Assembly (NCBI GenBank): GCA_036873135.1
Contig: JAPTYO010000059.1
Coordinates: 5,821,066 to 5,885,065 of the forward strand
Length of the DNA stretch: 64,000 nt
From: Clarkia xantiana subsp. parviflora
Taxonomy: Eukaryota > Streptophyta > Magnoliopsida > Myrtales > Onagraceae
Direction: 5' to 3'
Below are positions 20,305 through 32,108 of this stretch, one piece after another. How positions within the stretch are numbered: the stretch's first letter is position 1; the number at the start of each line of letters is the position of its first letter. The notes beneath the pieces were generated by a model. It was given only the letters and a program-made list of their open reading frames with translations. It was not told the DNA's origin and searched no databases. The translations under genes and the position numbers were made by a program.

Positions 20305-21489
20305 GCTCCTTCTCGCCGGAATGGGAGGGTTCCTGTTAATGTATCGTTTCCCGAATCGGCATCAACATTTCACTCTTTCGATCTTGTCCTTGCTTCCGAG
20401 TAGTTCATACGAGGTTTTCCATGCGACCGACGAACAGGACGGGCATCGTGCTACTCATCTGTTAGGAGTGTTGAAGCGCCCGTGGAACGTTGATTCTCTT
20501 TCTTCAATCAACCTATTATATATCACATATAAAGTTTCGCGCTGTATCCTGGGTCAACTAATAATTCTCCTTTTGCCTAGATTCCACATAGGAATACTTC
20601 TCCAAGGCATCCATACAAGTATTCACAACCTTCAACTTATATCCGGTTGGTGGCCACCTAGTGAATACAAGAGTCAGTGAATTATAGGTGAACTTGACCA
20701 TCCCCATCGCTCATATCCTTAGTCAGACCCAACCGGTTTCCAAAGACGTGGTCACTGGGCCTTTTTGTTCAGCACTACGCTCGTACGCCGGGAAGCGAGC
20801 ACTAATCCTGACCTTAGATATGAGTTCTGAGTCCGTAAGGATACATTGGGTGCCTCTTCATAAGGCTCCCAGGATCAATCACACGCTCGAGGTGCAGAAG
20901 TTTGCGCCCACTAGAATCTCAAGGATTCTTATCTAGCAAAATCGAGCTATGACCCCGTGGTCGAATGTGGCACACGTAGTATGAAGCAGCGCCGATAGCA
21001 TACCTGAACTTTTAAGTTGATAAGAAAAGGGATATGCCAATCATGCTATCGCAGATTTTCATCTGGCCCAGAATGTGGATTAATGACGAACGAAGTTCAT
21101 CACGACGATGTGCAAAACGAAGATCATGTCAAATTTCTTCAAAACTAGATAATCATCTCGCGTAATCAGGTTTATCCCCCTGATTCTTAGTCAATCTTGC
21201 TTGGTAGAAGCCTCCTTTCACCGCAAGACGACCGTATCTGTATGACGAGGCATGACCCACATTCGACATAGTTTTGGCAGAGGATTTCGTCCTCCTACGA
21301 CTTAGTTTATAGACCGTAAATCTGATGTATTCAACATTATGACGTCGATAAATCATAAACTCGATTGCAATTCTCTCGTTTATTAAAATGTATTCTAATT
21401 ATCAAAATGTTATCACAGATACTAAGCCACAATTAAACACTACGCATTCCAAGCAGTTTTACGTGCTTTTCGAATGTCTCTCTACGTAG
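20305..21489 (-). other. Copia-A 3' untranslated region
   Basis: It begins at the polypurine tract (GCGAGAAGGAGC on the minus strand) and resembles the Copia-B stub for about 390 bases. No coding frame is recognised in it. Confidence 0.5.
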
Positions 21490-21653
21490 TGGTTAAGTTA
21501 ATGGGTCCGCAACCATGTTATTAGTGGACAAGTATTCCATAGTGATATATTGTCTTCTATCATGGATTTAGCATAAATATATTTCACATCAATGTGGTTT
21601 AGTCCTACTATGGTACTTGGATTCTTAACTACCGCTTGACTGTCAGAGTATAC
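21490..21653 (-). pseudogene. Copia-A RNase H, C-terminal part
   Basis: The minus strand encodes SDSQAVVKNPSTIVGLNHID, then, one frame over, MEYLSTNNMVADPLT and a stop. This is the last third of a copia RNase H (SDSQ catalytic block, HID motif, ADxLT C terminus). A one-base frameshift lies between the two parts. The frame continues on the far side of Tat-3 at 32486. Confidence 0.8.
21649..21653. repeat. Target duplication of Tat-3, left
   Basis: TATAC, repeated exactly at 32486-32490 after the 3' LTR. Confidence 0.85.
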
Positions 21654-22386
21654 TAATGGATATATGTCCAATTCGGGTTCATATTTACACTTCGGGCCTC
21701 GTAAACGCGTCAAAAATTACGTCTCGGTTTAAAAACATCTCCCACGGTATCAAAACGGTCCGGAAACGCATTTACGCGCGTCCGGACCTCCGGGTTGCGC
21801 GGTGATCCGGACCTCGCCGAATTGCCCAAATTCGACGAGGTCCGGATTGCCTTACGGGTATCGCGCGACTACCGTATCCGCGATTACCGTTGCGTGTAGA
21901 GAAGTCAAGTTCGCACATTACCAATATGGATGACGGTTACCGCATGATCTTGAACCGTCATCAAACCGCTCTAAAACCGGGTCCGGTCCCAAGAAAGCCT
22001 ATAAATAGGAGGTCTTGGCCACCCATTTTGACACATTCTCTCATTTGCCCAACTTTGGTATTTTGAGCTCTGACTTCTCTCTAGAAATATTCTCTCTCTA
22101 GAAATTACCTTTTGCCCTTATAGTGACTTAAGCTTCGGAGAGGGCTCCACTAGCACCACCCCCCCCCCCCCTCTCCGTGCTAGCATTGGTCCTTCGTGCA
22201 GGAACCGACGTTTGAGACACAACCTTACAGAGACACAGCCGTACCGAAACTCACACCTCATATAGGAGCAAATCCGAACACTCGTCAGTGGCTCAACCTC
22301 CTTCTGACGGAAGGGTTACAACCCAAAAGCCCGCACAACCACGCGAACAGACGCGTCCTTACGACCTTGTTCACCCGGACGCAACA
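21654..22386 (+). repeat. 5' LTR of Tat-3
   Basis: 733 bp ending GACGCAACA. The first bases read TAATGGATATATG where the 3' copy has TGATGGATATATG. It contains a TATA box at 21999-22008 (CTATAAATAG), the block ACTTAAGCTTCGGAGAGGG (22126-22144), a run of C near 22158-22171 and GTGCAGGA (22196-22203). Confidence 0.88.
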
Positions 22387-22387
22387 T

Positions 22388-22400
22388 TGGCGCCGTCTAC
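22388..22400 (+). other. Primer-binding site of Tat-3
   Basis: TGGCGCCGTCTAC follows the LTR end CAACA. The first 11 bases are shared with Tat-1 and Tat-2, after which it diverges. Confidence 0.7.
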
Positions 22401-22436
22401 ATGATTCGAACAACAAGCTACCATACCGCAGAAATC

Positions 22437-25370
22437 ATGGCGAGTGATCACAACCCTCCCGAAGAGGTGAAAAACCCAAGGAAAAGGCCTGGGCGTCCCA
22501 GGAAATCCCCGGCAAACAAAAGAACAGGAGGCCAAGCTCCAGTTGGGAGCCAGTCGGGACCCTCCCACATCCCAAGAGCTACTTCCGTAGCTTCATCCAT
22601 ACCGACTAACAATGTGCCCAACGCACAGCACAGAGAGCCCAGGGACAAACATCACGCGCATCCACCTGGTTTCGAGCCAGAAATGCACGAGGATGAATCC
22701 CAAACAGAAATGCCACAGGGCGAACAAAGAACGAGGGCAAACCCAATGCCCACCGTTACTCCAGCGATGATGGCTGCGCTGGAAGAGTTACTCGCATTCC
22801 GCGAGTCTCTAAAAAACCAAGGATTCGCAGCTCAGCCACCTCCGGCCAACCAACAGTATGCTGCGCCAGCAAGAGAGATGTCGCAAGACACTACTCGCTA
22901 TGGCAATCCTTTCCAGGGCGGGAACCAACACGCAAGATATGAACCTGCACGGTCATACACTCCTTTCCAAGGAGCCCAACAGTGGAGGAACGAAAGGCAG
23001 CCCCCATTCTACCACCCACAGCAGCCAACAAGAGATGATCCTTTTCAGGCCACAAGCAGGGATCAATCTGACATCTACCACAACAATGGTCAGCAAAATC
23101 CTTCAACAGGTTATGCTGAACCGGTAAAAGGGTTTACCGCCGAGATGTTAGAAGAAATGGTGGAGAAGAAGATGAAGGAAGCAAAAATGAAGGGTATGCA
23201 CGCTCTTGAAGAAAGGGCGTCACATCCATTCGCTGACCACTTGGTGAACAGTCGCGTCCCAGACGCACTATATCGAATTGGAGGGGACCTCTACCGGGGA
23301 AAAGGAGACCCATTTGAACACGTGCAAAAGCACGAGGCCTCTCTGCTAGGCAGAACGAAGAACCCACACCATTTCGCAATGACGTTTTCACAAACTCTTG
23401 CCGGGACAGCAGCACACTGGTTCTTCTCACTGCCATGCGGAAGCATTACTTCATGGGCGGACCTAAAGGCCAAGTTCATTCAACGATACATGGGCGAGCG
23501 CACATTGTTGAAAGGGGCAAACGCTCTGGACGACGTTCAACAACAAAACGAAGAGTCTCTTGCCGACTACTACGTCCGCTTCAATCAGAACATCTCTGAC
23601 ATTCAGGGGAACCTGACAGAAGGAGAAATCGTTCGAGCGTTCATTCGAAACCTCGGACGAAGAGGCAATGCCCTAGCTGAAAAAATGGCAAAACGCCCAG
23701 CGGAATCCATGGAGGAGTTAGCCGCAAGAGTCAAGGAATACATAGACCTCGAAAGGTTCAGAAGCCAGAACAAGGCAAAAATCGCTGCAGCAAAGGCAAA
23801 AGACAATCCAAAGCAGAACCAACCAAAACCACACTCAAGTGGTCAACAAGGAAGACATTGGCAACCTCAGCCGAAAAGACCTTTCCAAGGGGATTTTCAG
23901 AAGCCAAAGGAAATAAATCTTGCCGACTGCATCCCTTTGAATGCCCCGCTATCTGTAATTTTGAGAGAAATGAAGGACGCGAATATGTGGAAGGAGCCAA
24001 ACAACTTCAGGAAAGGACCATTGGGAAGAGACAAGGACAAGTGGTGTGAAAACCACGAAGTCTTCGGTCACGAGACCGATAGCTGCGTCAGTCTACGCTT
24101 CCGAATCAACAACTTCATCCTCAAAGGCGAATTGAAGCAATTTGTTGATCAGGGCAACAACCCCCCGAGAAAGGCTCAACCAGAGTCGTCAAAAAGAGGA
24201 AACAAGGGAAAAGAGAAGGTCAATGACAACCCTCCGCCAGCTAAGCAAGGTGTAATCAACGTCATACACGGAGGGCCTGCCGCCGGAGGACAAGTATCTA
24301 ATGCTCGGGACATTTATGCATCCCAAGCAGCAACACTGCCGAAGTACGGAAAGCGCAAACAACCCGAGCAAGAAGACGCAGTCATCCAATTCTCCAGGGA
24401 AGACTTAAAGCATATCGTTTACCCCCACGATGATGCTTTAGTCATTACCATGGACATTGACGGGTACGATGTGAAAAGAATTCTTGTCGATGGTGGAAGT
24501 TCCGCTGACATTCTACATGTCAGAGTCCTGGAGCAACTAGGAAAATCTGTCAAGGACTTGTCCCCAGGATCCTTCTCATTAGTCAGCTTCGCAGGAGCAG
24601 CTACACAACCCCTGGGAACAATCACACTTCCTGTCATCCTTGGCCAGGGGTGGAGAGCATTACATATCAACGTCACTTTCGTAGTTGTAGAATCTCTCGG
24701 AGCCTACAACGGAATCTTAGGACGAACAACGATCAATCCCTATGTGATCGTGCCCTCCACCGTCCACCAAAAGATGAAGTTCCCGACGGAACATGGGATT
24801 GAGGAAGTGCTTGGCGATCAGATAACCGCAAGACGTTGTTACGTCAATGCCTTGAGAGCAAAGCACCAATACCATGTAGCCATGATAAATTCCTTCAAGA
24901 GGCAGAAAGTCGTTGATGAAAGAAAGAAGCAACTGATGGAACAAGCTGTTACAGTTTGGACCCAACAAGGAAGCATCCAGTTCTCACCATGGCACCAGAT
25001 ATGGCTCGTAAAGCAGGGAGAAGACGAGCCAATCATGGAATACTTCATCAGATTTGCCTCCAACGCCTCAACAGCGAAAGCAACAAGAGAAAAAGTGATA
25101 AGTGTGTTCTATGCAAACATGAACGCGAAATCTTTCCTTCTCTTTGGACGAACTCATGGATGGCAAACAACAAAAACCATGGCAGATCTAAAGGATAAGC
25201 TTGAGACAGCAGTCTTATGCGAACAAGAACTGAGGTGGGGTACACCCCTCAGTTGGGACAAAGGAGTTCGAGCAAGAATGAACAAGCAGGAAGACGCAAG
25301 CATTGATATCGACAACATCTTCACACCGCTAAACACGGTGGCCGAAGACATTTACGTCAACCTGCTGTAA
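22437..25370 (+). CDS. Tat-3 gag-protease-gag-like polyprotein
   Basis: Start chosen at ATG 22437 ([10 protein letters not shown]), the position used in Tat-1 and Tat-2; an upstream in-frame ATG at 22401 overlaps the primer site. About 977 residues to TAA 25370. Order: Gln/Pro-rich N terminus; gag capsid domain ([19 protein letters not shown], about 335-480); zinc-knuckle-like [15 protein letters not shown] (near 545); aspartic protease with [11 protein letters not shown] (near 700) and [13 protein letters not shown]. Where Tat-1 and Tat-2 go on to reverse transcriptase, this protein instead has about 180 residues ([40 protein letters not shown]) that resemble the second half of gag. No polymerase motif follows. 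It could form particles and process itself, but cannot copy or integrate DNA. Confidence 0.85.
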   Translation: MASDHNPPEEVKNPRKRPGRPRKSPANKRTGGQAPVGSQSGPSHIPRATSVASSIPTNNVPNAQHREPRDKHHAHPPGFEPEMHEDESQTEMPQGEQRTRANPMPTVTPAMMAALEELLAFRESLKNQGFAAQPPPANQQYAAPAREMSQDTTRYGNPFQGGNQHARYEPARSYTPFQGAQQWRNERQPPFYHPQQPTRDDPFQATSRDQSDIYHNNGQQNPSTGYAEPVKGFTAEMLEEMVEKKMKEAKMKGMHALEERASHPFADHLVNSRVPDALYRIGGDLYRGKGDPFEHVQKHEASLLGRTKNPHHFAMTFSQTLAGTAAHWFFSLPCGSITSWADLKAKFIQRYMGERTLLKGANALDDVQQQNEESLADYYVRFNQNISDIQGNLTEGEIVRAFIRNLGRRGNALAEKMAKRPAESMEELAARVKEYIDLERFRSQNKAKIAAAKAKDNPKQNQPKPHSSGQQGRHWQPQPKRPFQGDFQKPKEINLADCIPLNAPLSVILREMKDANMWKEPNNFRKGPLGRDKDKWCENHEVFGHETDSCVSLRFRINNFILKGELKQFVDQGNNPPRKAQPESSKRGNKGKEKVNDNPPPAKQGVINVIHGGPAAGGQVSNARDIYASQAATLPKYGKRKQPEQEDAVIQFSREDLKHIVYPHDDALVITMDIDGYDVKRILVDGGSSADILHVRVLEQLGKSVKDLSPGSFSLVSFAGAATQPLGTITLPVILGQGWRALHINVTFVVVESLGAYNGILGRTTINPYVIVPSTVHQKMKFPTEHGIEEVLGDQITARRCYVNALRAKHQYHVAMINSFKRQKVVDERKKQLMEQAVTVWTQQGSIQFSPWHQIWLVKQGEDEPIMEYFIRFASNASTAKATREKVISVFYANMNAKSFLLFGRTHGWQTTKTMADLKDKLETAVLCEQELRWGTPLSWDKGVRARMNKQEDASIDIDNIFTPLNTVAEDIYVNLL

Positions 25371-25574
25371 AACAAGCTCCCAAGTCCACTTGTCCCGGAG
25401 ACAGCTTTCTTGGGCAACAACATCAGAGAATGGTGCAAGTACCATAAAACTTGGGGGCACAACACAAACATGTGTCTACCATTAAAGTGGGAAATTGAAG
25501 AATGCATCACGCTAGGTGCACTGAGGCGATTTGTTGCAACCAACTACGCGACATCGTCATCAAACCAGCCATAA
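25371..25574 (+). pseudogene. In-frame extension of the Tat-3 polyprotein: second zinc knuckle
   Basis: After the TAA at 25368-25370 the same frame stays open for 67 codons to TAA 25574 and encodes EWCKYHKTWGHNTNMC followed by EIEECITLGALRRFV. That is the same zinc-knuckle block and downstream helix found at the end of gag in Tat-1 (YCRFHRTNGHDTNHC, then IQKGKLKEFV). The second gag-like module is therefore complete if the stop is a late point mutation or is read through. Confidence 0.75.
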
Positions 25575-26299
25575 TGAAACGGGAGAAACAACTATCTTTT
25601 AGATTACTTTGCACATTCCTAGTACTTCTAGTATAATCAATGTAAATACACGCAAGAATCTAATAAAGTCAATCTACATTTGTAGGTACACATCTATCTC
25701 TTGCACGATATTTTTTGGATTAAACGCGAAGCAACTAAACTACGCGCTTATTATCTACATCAATAATCCAAGAAATTATGACACGTGCAAGCAAAGTCTA
25801 TCATGCGTTATGACAACGTTTATCATCAACAACAATTTACCCATATGGATGACCACATAAAAAGGCATCATCATAGAGTCAAACACTTGGAGTTAAGCCC
25901 AACACACTTTCAAAAACAGCATATTGCAAATACACACAATAGATGATATTTGCATACCTACACCAACGAGGAGTTTATTTCTCCATTCACAAATCAACAT
26001 CTACATCAAGAAGGTGTCGGCAACACAAAGAAATGGCGCTGTGTTCACAAGCCAACTCATATGACGCAAGGACAACTTGCGGATTATCTACAAAAAGAAA
26101 CTTATAGCAATTCTCTACTCAAAGAACGACTACTCAAAGAGCCGTCACCAACAAGCAATATCTTGGATTAATACCAAGACCTACTATCAAAGGGGGCATG
26201 TTTACATCTAAGTGACATCTCTTTTTAGAAGCAAATCCTCATGTTCATAGCCATTCCTTGGATTCAGAACAGGATGGGCAAATACAATAACATGACTGA
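25575..26299. other. Tat-3 non-coding region
   Basis: AT-rich DNA between the sense ORF and the 66-bp array. A 73-codon open frame at 25950-26171 has no recognisable motif. Confidence 0.5.
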
Positions 26300-26890
26300 C
26301 CACCCTTCATAGCGGATGTCCTCTGTTTAGACGACAATCCCATGTTACGAATTCCTGGTAAGGGTTCACTCTTCATAGCGGATGTCCTCTGTTTAGACGA
26401 AAATCCCATGTTACGAATTCCTGGTAAGGGTTCACTCTTCATAGCGGATGTCCTCTGTTTAGACGACAATCCCATGTTACGAATTCCTGGTAAGGGTTCA
26501 CTCTTCATAGCGGATGTCCTCTGTTTAGACGACAATCCCATGTTACGAATTCCTGGTAAGGGTTCACTCTTCATAGCGGATGTCCTCTGTTTAGACGACA
26601 ATCCCATGTTACGAATTCCTGGTAAGGGTTCACTCTTCATAGCGAATGTCCTCTGTTTAGACGACAGTCCCATGTTACGAATTCCTGGTAAGGGTTCACT
26701 CTTCATAGCGGATGTCCTCTGTTTAGACGACAATCCCATGTTACGAATTCCTGGTAAGGGTTCACTCTTCATAGCGGATGTCCTCTGTTTAGACGACAAT
26801 CCCATACTTCGAATTCCTGGTAAGGGTTCACTCTTCATGATGGATGTCCTCTGTTTAGACGACAATTCCATGTTACGAATTCCTAGTTAG
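26300..26890 (+). repeat. 66-bp tandem repeat of Tat-3
   Basis: About nine near-identical units built on TTCATAGCGGATGTCCTCTG ... CATGTTACGAATTCC. Because 66 is a multiple of three, both strands show long open frames of 22-residue repeats (for example MLRIPGKGSLFIADVLCLDD); these are by-products of the array. It sits between sense and antisense genes, where Tat-1 and Tat-2 also carry arrays. Confidence 0.93.
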
Positions 26891-27702
26891 AGTTCACTCT
26901 ATACAGCGGGAGTCCTCTTACTATACGACAATTCCGTATTACAGATTTTCAAAACCGTGATGCGTGATTCCTGGACGCAGAAAACATGCATCACAATTCA
27001 TACTCTCAAAAGTGCTACATGGTACCTGGACGCAGGAATCATGTATCACAAATATTTTTGCCAAATATTTTGTCAAATACTTTATAAAATATTTTATGTA
27101 TCAAACACCTTGCCAAACATTTTATCAAACAAGGATTTCAAGGTTCACAAAACACTCTTTCAAAACCCAAATATGTTTTACGTATGCTTCCCCAACGCGG
27201 GTTGATACACGCTGGCAGGTGCGCACCCTGTTTAAAACTCATAAAATTTACAAGTAGAGTCTTGTACAACGTCGCCTTAGAGTGGAACTAAGAGACGGTA
27301 TAAACTAACATCTTGCTCAAGCCAAGATAATACATTGCAAACATACTACTTGTTAAGTCGCTATATGCGAATCACTTGACAAGTGTCAAGCTTTGCAAGA
27401 AGACGTACAACATGCATAACGCATCGTACAAACAATCTTGAATAAAAAATGGCTATCGGTCACGATTGCGGGGACTACGTTTACACTACTAGTCATCCAC
27501 GTTCAGTAAACACAGTAAGCGATAACGGTATGAAATATTACTAACAAGTTATCATGCAAACTGCTGTGTGTAAAACAGGTTCATACGACGTAGTTCAAAG
27601 CGAACAAGTCACAAACAACAACTCCAACAAGTTTCTAAACATAGAAGCCGGGGGGCAAACGGGCTCATAAACGAGTTCACCACATCGAAAAGATGACACA
27701 AA
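26891..27702. other. Tat-3 spacer between tandem repeat and antisense gene
   Basis: It contains a short duplicated phrase (CCTGGACGCAG at about 26970 and 27027). Nothing codable. Confidence 0.5.
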
Positions 27703-30049
27703 TCAAAGGAGTCCATCATCCCTGACAGGGCTGGGCGGAACAGGCAAATGTTGCATATTAGTGCCGCCACCATCTTCTCCAAACAAAAATGCAAACTCAG
27801 ATGTTGCAGTATCTAAGCGACGAAGCTCGGCAACTTGCCCAACAGCAGACTCCGCATATGGCCCTAACTTGTCAAAAGGAAAGCCAGGAGCAAGAATACT
27901 CACTCTACGAATAAAGTCCTCAGCAAACTCGCTGAGCATAGGAGTGGCCTTCGCTGTAGCAGCAGCAGTAACTGCGCTATCAAATCCAGGAGTAGAAGGG
28001 AACTTGCTAAGTCCCTCTTCAATGCCAGCCTTCGTCTCTGCCTCACGAACTTTCCGGCAGGCAACCTTGTGCTTGCCTGCGTTATCAGAAATTGCCTTCT
28101 CAATGGCGGCGTTCTCAGATTCAAGTTGAATAATGCTGGTATGATCAGACTCATAACGAGCATCAAAATTCGTTTTCTTCAACGAAAGACGGCGCACTTC
28201 ATCCTTAGCTTCCTCAAGCTCCTTGGACAAAGTGGCAGCTTTGTCAGCAATGGCACGGTTCTCCTGGACAAGCTCCAACATGAAAGAGGCCATGTGCACC
28301 ATATCAGAAATAACCTGAAAACAAAGAGACAATAAGCATACATGTTCGGAAACAACGAACATAGCAAAGTGGAAAAAGATACTCACTGGAGTGAATCCAG
28401 ACAACGATCTCTCAACAAAAGTTCGTGCCTCCTCGTCACTCGAGGGTCGAACAACTCGATCACCAGGTGGAATGGATCGATGAAGAACACGCACGCCAAC
28501 TTCAGGCATGCTCAGCTGGGAGTTCTTGGGAAAAGTAAGATCTCCTGCCACGTATGGCATCCACTTACCATCTGAAATATCACCATCCAAAGGACGAAGC
28601 AAATCCGCACGTCCAAGTGGCGGGATCGCTACATGTAAACCAAGCAGCGTTATGCAAAAGCCAAAAATAAAGCGTATAAAGGCACAGAATCAAGTGTCCA
28701 GCTTATACCAGAAAGAAGAGAACGTTCCACCTCGGACCGCTCCTTCGAGAGGGGGGCAGACAACGCATCCTCGCAACCGCCAACTTCCTTCCCTTTATGG
28801 CAGGAAGGAATAGGAACGGTCACAGTAGTCTTCGGACGCTTTGAACCGCTCGAAGAACGCGCCCCAGTGGTGGACCGTTTGGAAGAGTCAGGAGCAGCAA
28901 CATCGCGGTCAGTAACAGGCGTCGTACGACCTGCAAGTAGCATGCAAAGTTACAACTCAACCAAGAAAATAAAAGATTGTTCTTTCAAAAAAAAGCTATC
29001 TACCTTTGCCGCGTCCAGAAGCCGCTGATGCTCCAGAAGCAAATGGGGGAACGATCCTCCCGCTAGAAGCAATCTTGCGAGCGGCCGCCGTCTGCAAAGA
29101 CGAGCTTTTTCCGTCAAACCAACCTACAGTGCAACACGGTAGAAAGTTATAAAAATGATCAACATACCGAAGCTGCAGAAGGGAGCACGTGGATCCCAAC
29201 ATCAATCAATTCCTGATCGGATGCACGCAATGAGCAAGTAAAGCCACGCGACTGTTGACAACGATAAATCTGTTTTATCACTTCCTTGTCCGACGAGGAG
29301 AGTTCCCGAAAAGCAGGCGCGGGATCAAATTTCTGAACATACTCGACATCCCAAGTCGTCCCCGCATCATGAACAAAAAAGTAGTGATGCCTCCAATGGT
29401 CGGCAGACCGATCCACGGTGGCAACTAATCGGTAACTAGGATCCCACTTGGCCTCCCCAAGACCAAGTGCCTCGAAACCATCGCTCTGCAAGTTCGGCCA
29501 ACGAACTTTCACACCGCATAATCCCGCTGAATCTGAACTCTTAAGCTGGTAGAAGGAGCGAAAGATGGTGCGAGAATAACACCAGGACTGCTTGTGAAGC
29601 AACACCCTGAAACAAGTCCATACCCGAATCCCGTTGGGTGCAAGATCTAGAGGGGAAATCCCATAACCACTATAGAGCTCAACCAAGTCGGAACAGTAGG
29701 GAAACCGCAAACCCTCTCTAACGTGGGACGTGTACACGACAGATAAATCTGCAGGCGGAGGAATGGCATCTCCTAGACTGCTATCAGGAAATACCTCAAT
29801 GGGGTAAAAAGCCTCGGTACAAGCGTCGAGTCCGGAAGCACTCGCATACAAGGTGAACAGGGATCTATCCAAGCTGTTGGTATAATACCTAACCAACGCC
29901 TCAGTCTCTCCAGCAGGTGATACCCCAACAGCTACACCCTCATCAGTATCTAAAACACTATCTGTCGGCAAAGCCGGGTCTACTCCCAAGTCATCCTCTA
30001 TATCAGAATTAAAGGGAGTCCGCGATAGAGGAGTAGTAGACTTACTCAT
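27703..30049 (-). CDS. Tat-3 antisense extra gene, five exons, about 681 residues
   Basis: Exons: 30049-29168, 29091-29004, 28930-28709, 28628-28387, 28314-27703. Introns (76, 73, 80, 72 nt) all have GT and AG ends and the exons sum to 682 codons including the stop. The first exon (MSKSTTPLSRTPFN...) has an acidic start, then a domain alignable by eye with the Tat-1/Tat-2 antisense proteins (LRFPYCSDLVELY, GIRVWTCFRVLL, IFRSFYQLKSSDSAGLC, HHYFFVHDAG). Exons 2-3 are Ala/Ser-rich with a basic patch (SGSKRPKTT). The last exons form a coiled coil (LVQENRAIADKAATLSKELE) and an Ala/Phe-rich tail. No stop or frameshift is seen. The first intron falls at the same point, after the conserved domain, as intron 2 of Tat-1 and Tat-2. 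Function unknown; the family resembles the putative gypsy-type transposon proteins of plants. Confidence 0.75.
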
Positions 30050-30109
30050 TGTATCAACGCAACCAAAGGGAAGGAAGCTCTGCAAAAAGCTACTACGATC
30101 CCACAACCT

Positions 30110-30690
30110 GCAAAATGACAACGCGTGTATCAAAGTCAATGCGCGTATCCAAGTTAATGCGCGTATCAAAGCCAATGCGCATATCAAAACCAACGTGCGT
30201 ATCAAGATCAATGCGTGTATCAAAGTCAACGCGCGTATCAACATCAACATGCGTATCAAAGTCAACACGCGTATCAACATCAATGCGCGTATCAAAGTCA
30301 ACACGCGTATCAACATCAATGCGCGTATCAAAGTTAACGCGCGTATCAACATCAATGCGCGTATCAAAGTCAACGCGCGTATCAACATCAATACGCGTAT
30401 CAAAGTCAACACGCGTATCAACATCAATGCGCGTATCAAAGTTAACGCGCGTATCAACATCAATGCGCGTATCAAAGTCAACGTGCGTATCAACATCAAT
30501 ACGCGTATCAAAGTCAACACGCGTATCAACATCAATGCGCGTATCAAAGTTAACGCGCGTATCAACATCAATGCGCGTATCAAAGTTAACGCGCGTATCA
30601 ACATCAATACGCGTAACAACGCGCGTATCAAAAGTCAACACGCGTATCAAAAAGTCAACGCGCGTGTCAAAAGTCAACGCACGTAGCCAA
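30110..30690 (+). repeat. 36-bp (2 x 18 bp) tandem repeat of Tat-3
   Basis: Alternating ATGCGCGTATCAAAGTCA and ACGCGCGTATCAACATCA units repeated about 16 times. The period is a multiple of three, so five or more frames on both strands stay open (for example ARININARIKVN); none is taken as a gene. It lies just upstream of the antisense ATG at 30049, so it may be part of that gene's leader or promoter. Confidence 0.93.
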
Positions 30691-32108
30691 GTTCCATGCG
30701 CATAGTAAAGTTGGTACGTACCAAAAAGGGACTAACGTCTTAAGAAGCTATCATGCAAACGGTGGAATTGACGCGACAAACCGTAAGGATCGAACGCGGC
30801 AACGCCTAAGGGAAATTTTTCTCTAAGGCGTCAAGATGACAAGTGACTATGCCTAAGGTTATTTGGCATATCTAGAGGAAAAAGTTATGCATATCGACCA
30901 AAAAAGCTTCTACACAAAGTCACGGGGGCACTATGTCCAAACGGGGAATTCTACCTCAAATACCCACGGAAGTGAAAAATCACCTAAGCTACGGACAAAC
31001 GACGATAATAACGGCAATCAATCAGCAATTACTCGGCATATAAGCATCAACAAGCAGTCCCACATGTCGACAACGAAAAATAGCTCAAACGAACAACAAT
31101 ACGGTGACATTGGCATTCAAGTCGAAGCTGTCCTGAAAATTCGAATTTCCAAATTACCTCTAAACGTGACGGAAAGTATCCCAATGGACTCCCCTCGTCG
31201 AGACGATTCCGGAAAGGTAAGTACCGCAACGAGCCGAGGCCGGGAAGGCGGCGCGTGGGCCACACGCTCCGGCGAAGGTGATTCTCACGAAGCGGCGCGT
31301 GAGGGCGCGTCCGGTGGCTCCTGGTGGTTCCGAAGGCGGCGCTGGAATCCTTGGGACAAACTGAGTCGAATGGTGGTGTCAACTTCTAAAAACAAGCCAA
31401 AGATCATACTCGAAACTGTCAGGATGTGTCTAAGCTCCACGACGGCGAAGAAATTTTGAACACAAATGCAATTTCGGGAAAGAGTGAATGAATTACCTGC
31501 AAAGAAGATGGAATGAGGAATTCCCAAGGTGCTGGAAGGATAATTGGGGATGTGTGTATTTACAAATCCCAAGAGATGCTTTGTTGATAAGGATTAAAGG
31601 ATTAGTTTACCTACATTCAAGCCTAAACACCTACGGTATATTCTACCCTCTCCTCTAAAAATATCTACTCCTATGCATATCTTGACATTGCACGTATCAA
31701 ACCCGTCACTTTACATGTACATTACAATCGCATGATTCATGATTTGATAATCACTAAGTCATTTTAGAAGCATACGGTTTCTATTTCTTGTATTGTGTAA
31801 TTACGATCTTGCCATGACCATTACTTATGTATACGTATTGATAGATGCATACTCGCATAGTGTATTACCAATTGCCCATGTCTCCGGCGATAACCATACT
31901 TGCACATATACATTTCCTATCGCACTAACCATGATGACATGAAACAAAGTTATTCGGTCGGAAAATCAAACGACGGACGAAATCAAGACGCCTACGTCCA
32001 ACTAACGATCAAAACCGAAAGGTTAGCGTCAAACTCAAATTGGACAAGTATCCTAACTTAAAATAGAGTCAAGAAAGGTTCTAGACCGTTACTTGACTCG
32101 GGAGCAAG
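30691..32108. other. Tat-3 3' untranslated region to polypurine tract
   Basis: No coding region is recognised. The last bases CTCGGGAGCAAG (32097-32108) are the polypurine tract before the 3' LTR and resemble the CTTGGGGGCAAA of Tat-1/Tat-2. Confidence 0.55.

Noticed and set aside
26245..26890. 208- and 182-residue repeat proteins over the 66-bp array
   Set aside because: Both strands stay open because the unit is 66 bases; there is no unique coding sequence before or after, and no homologous protein in the other elements.
30049..30705. Overlapping open frames of 160-490 codons through the 36-bp array on both strands
   Set aside because: They exist because the repeat period is a multiple of three with no stop in most frames; only the frame starting at 30049 on the minus strand leads into a conserved, spliceable protein.
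31047..31572. Frames of 95-198 residues in the Tat-3 3' untranslated region
   Set aside because: No motif, no conservation with Tat-1 or Tat-2, overlapping on both strands.
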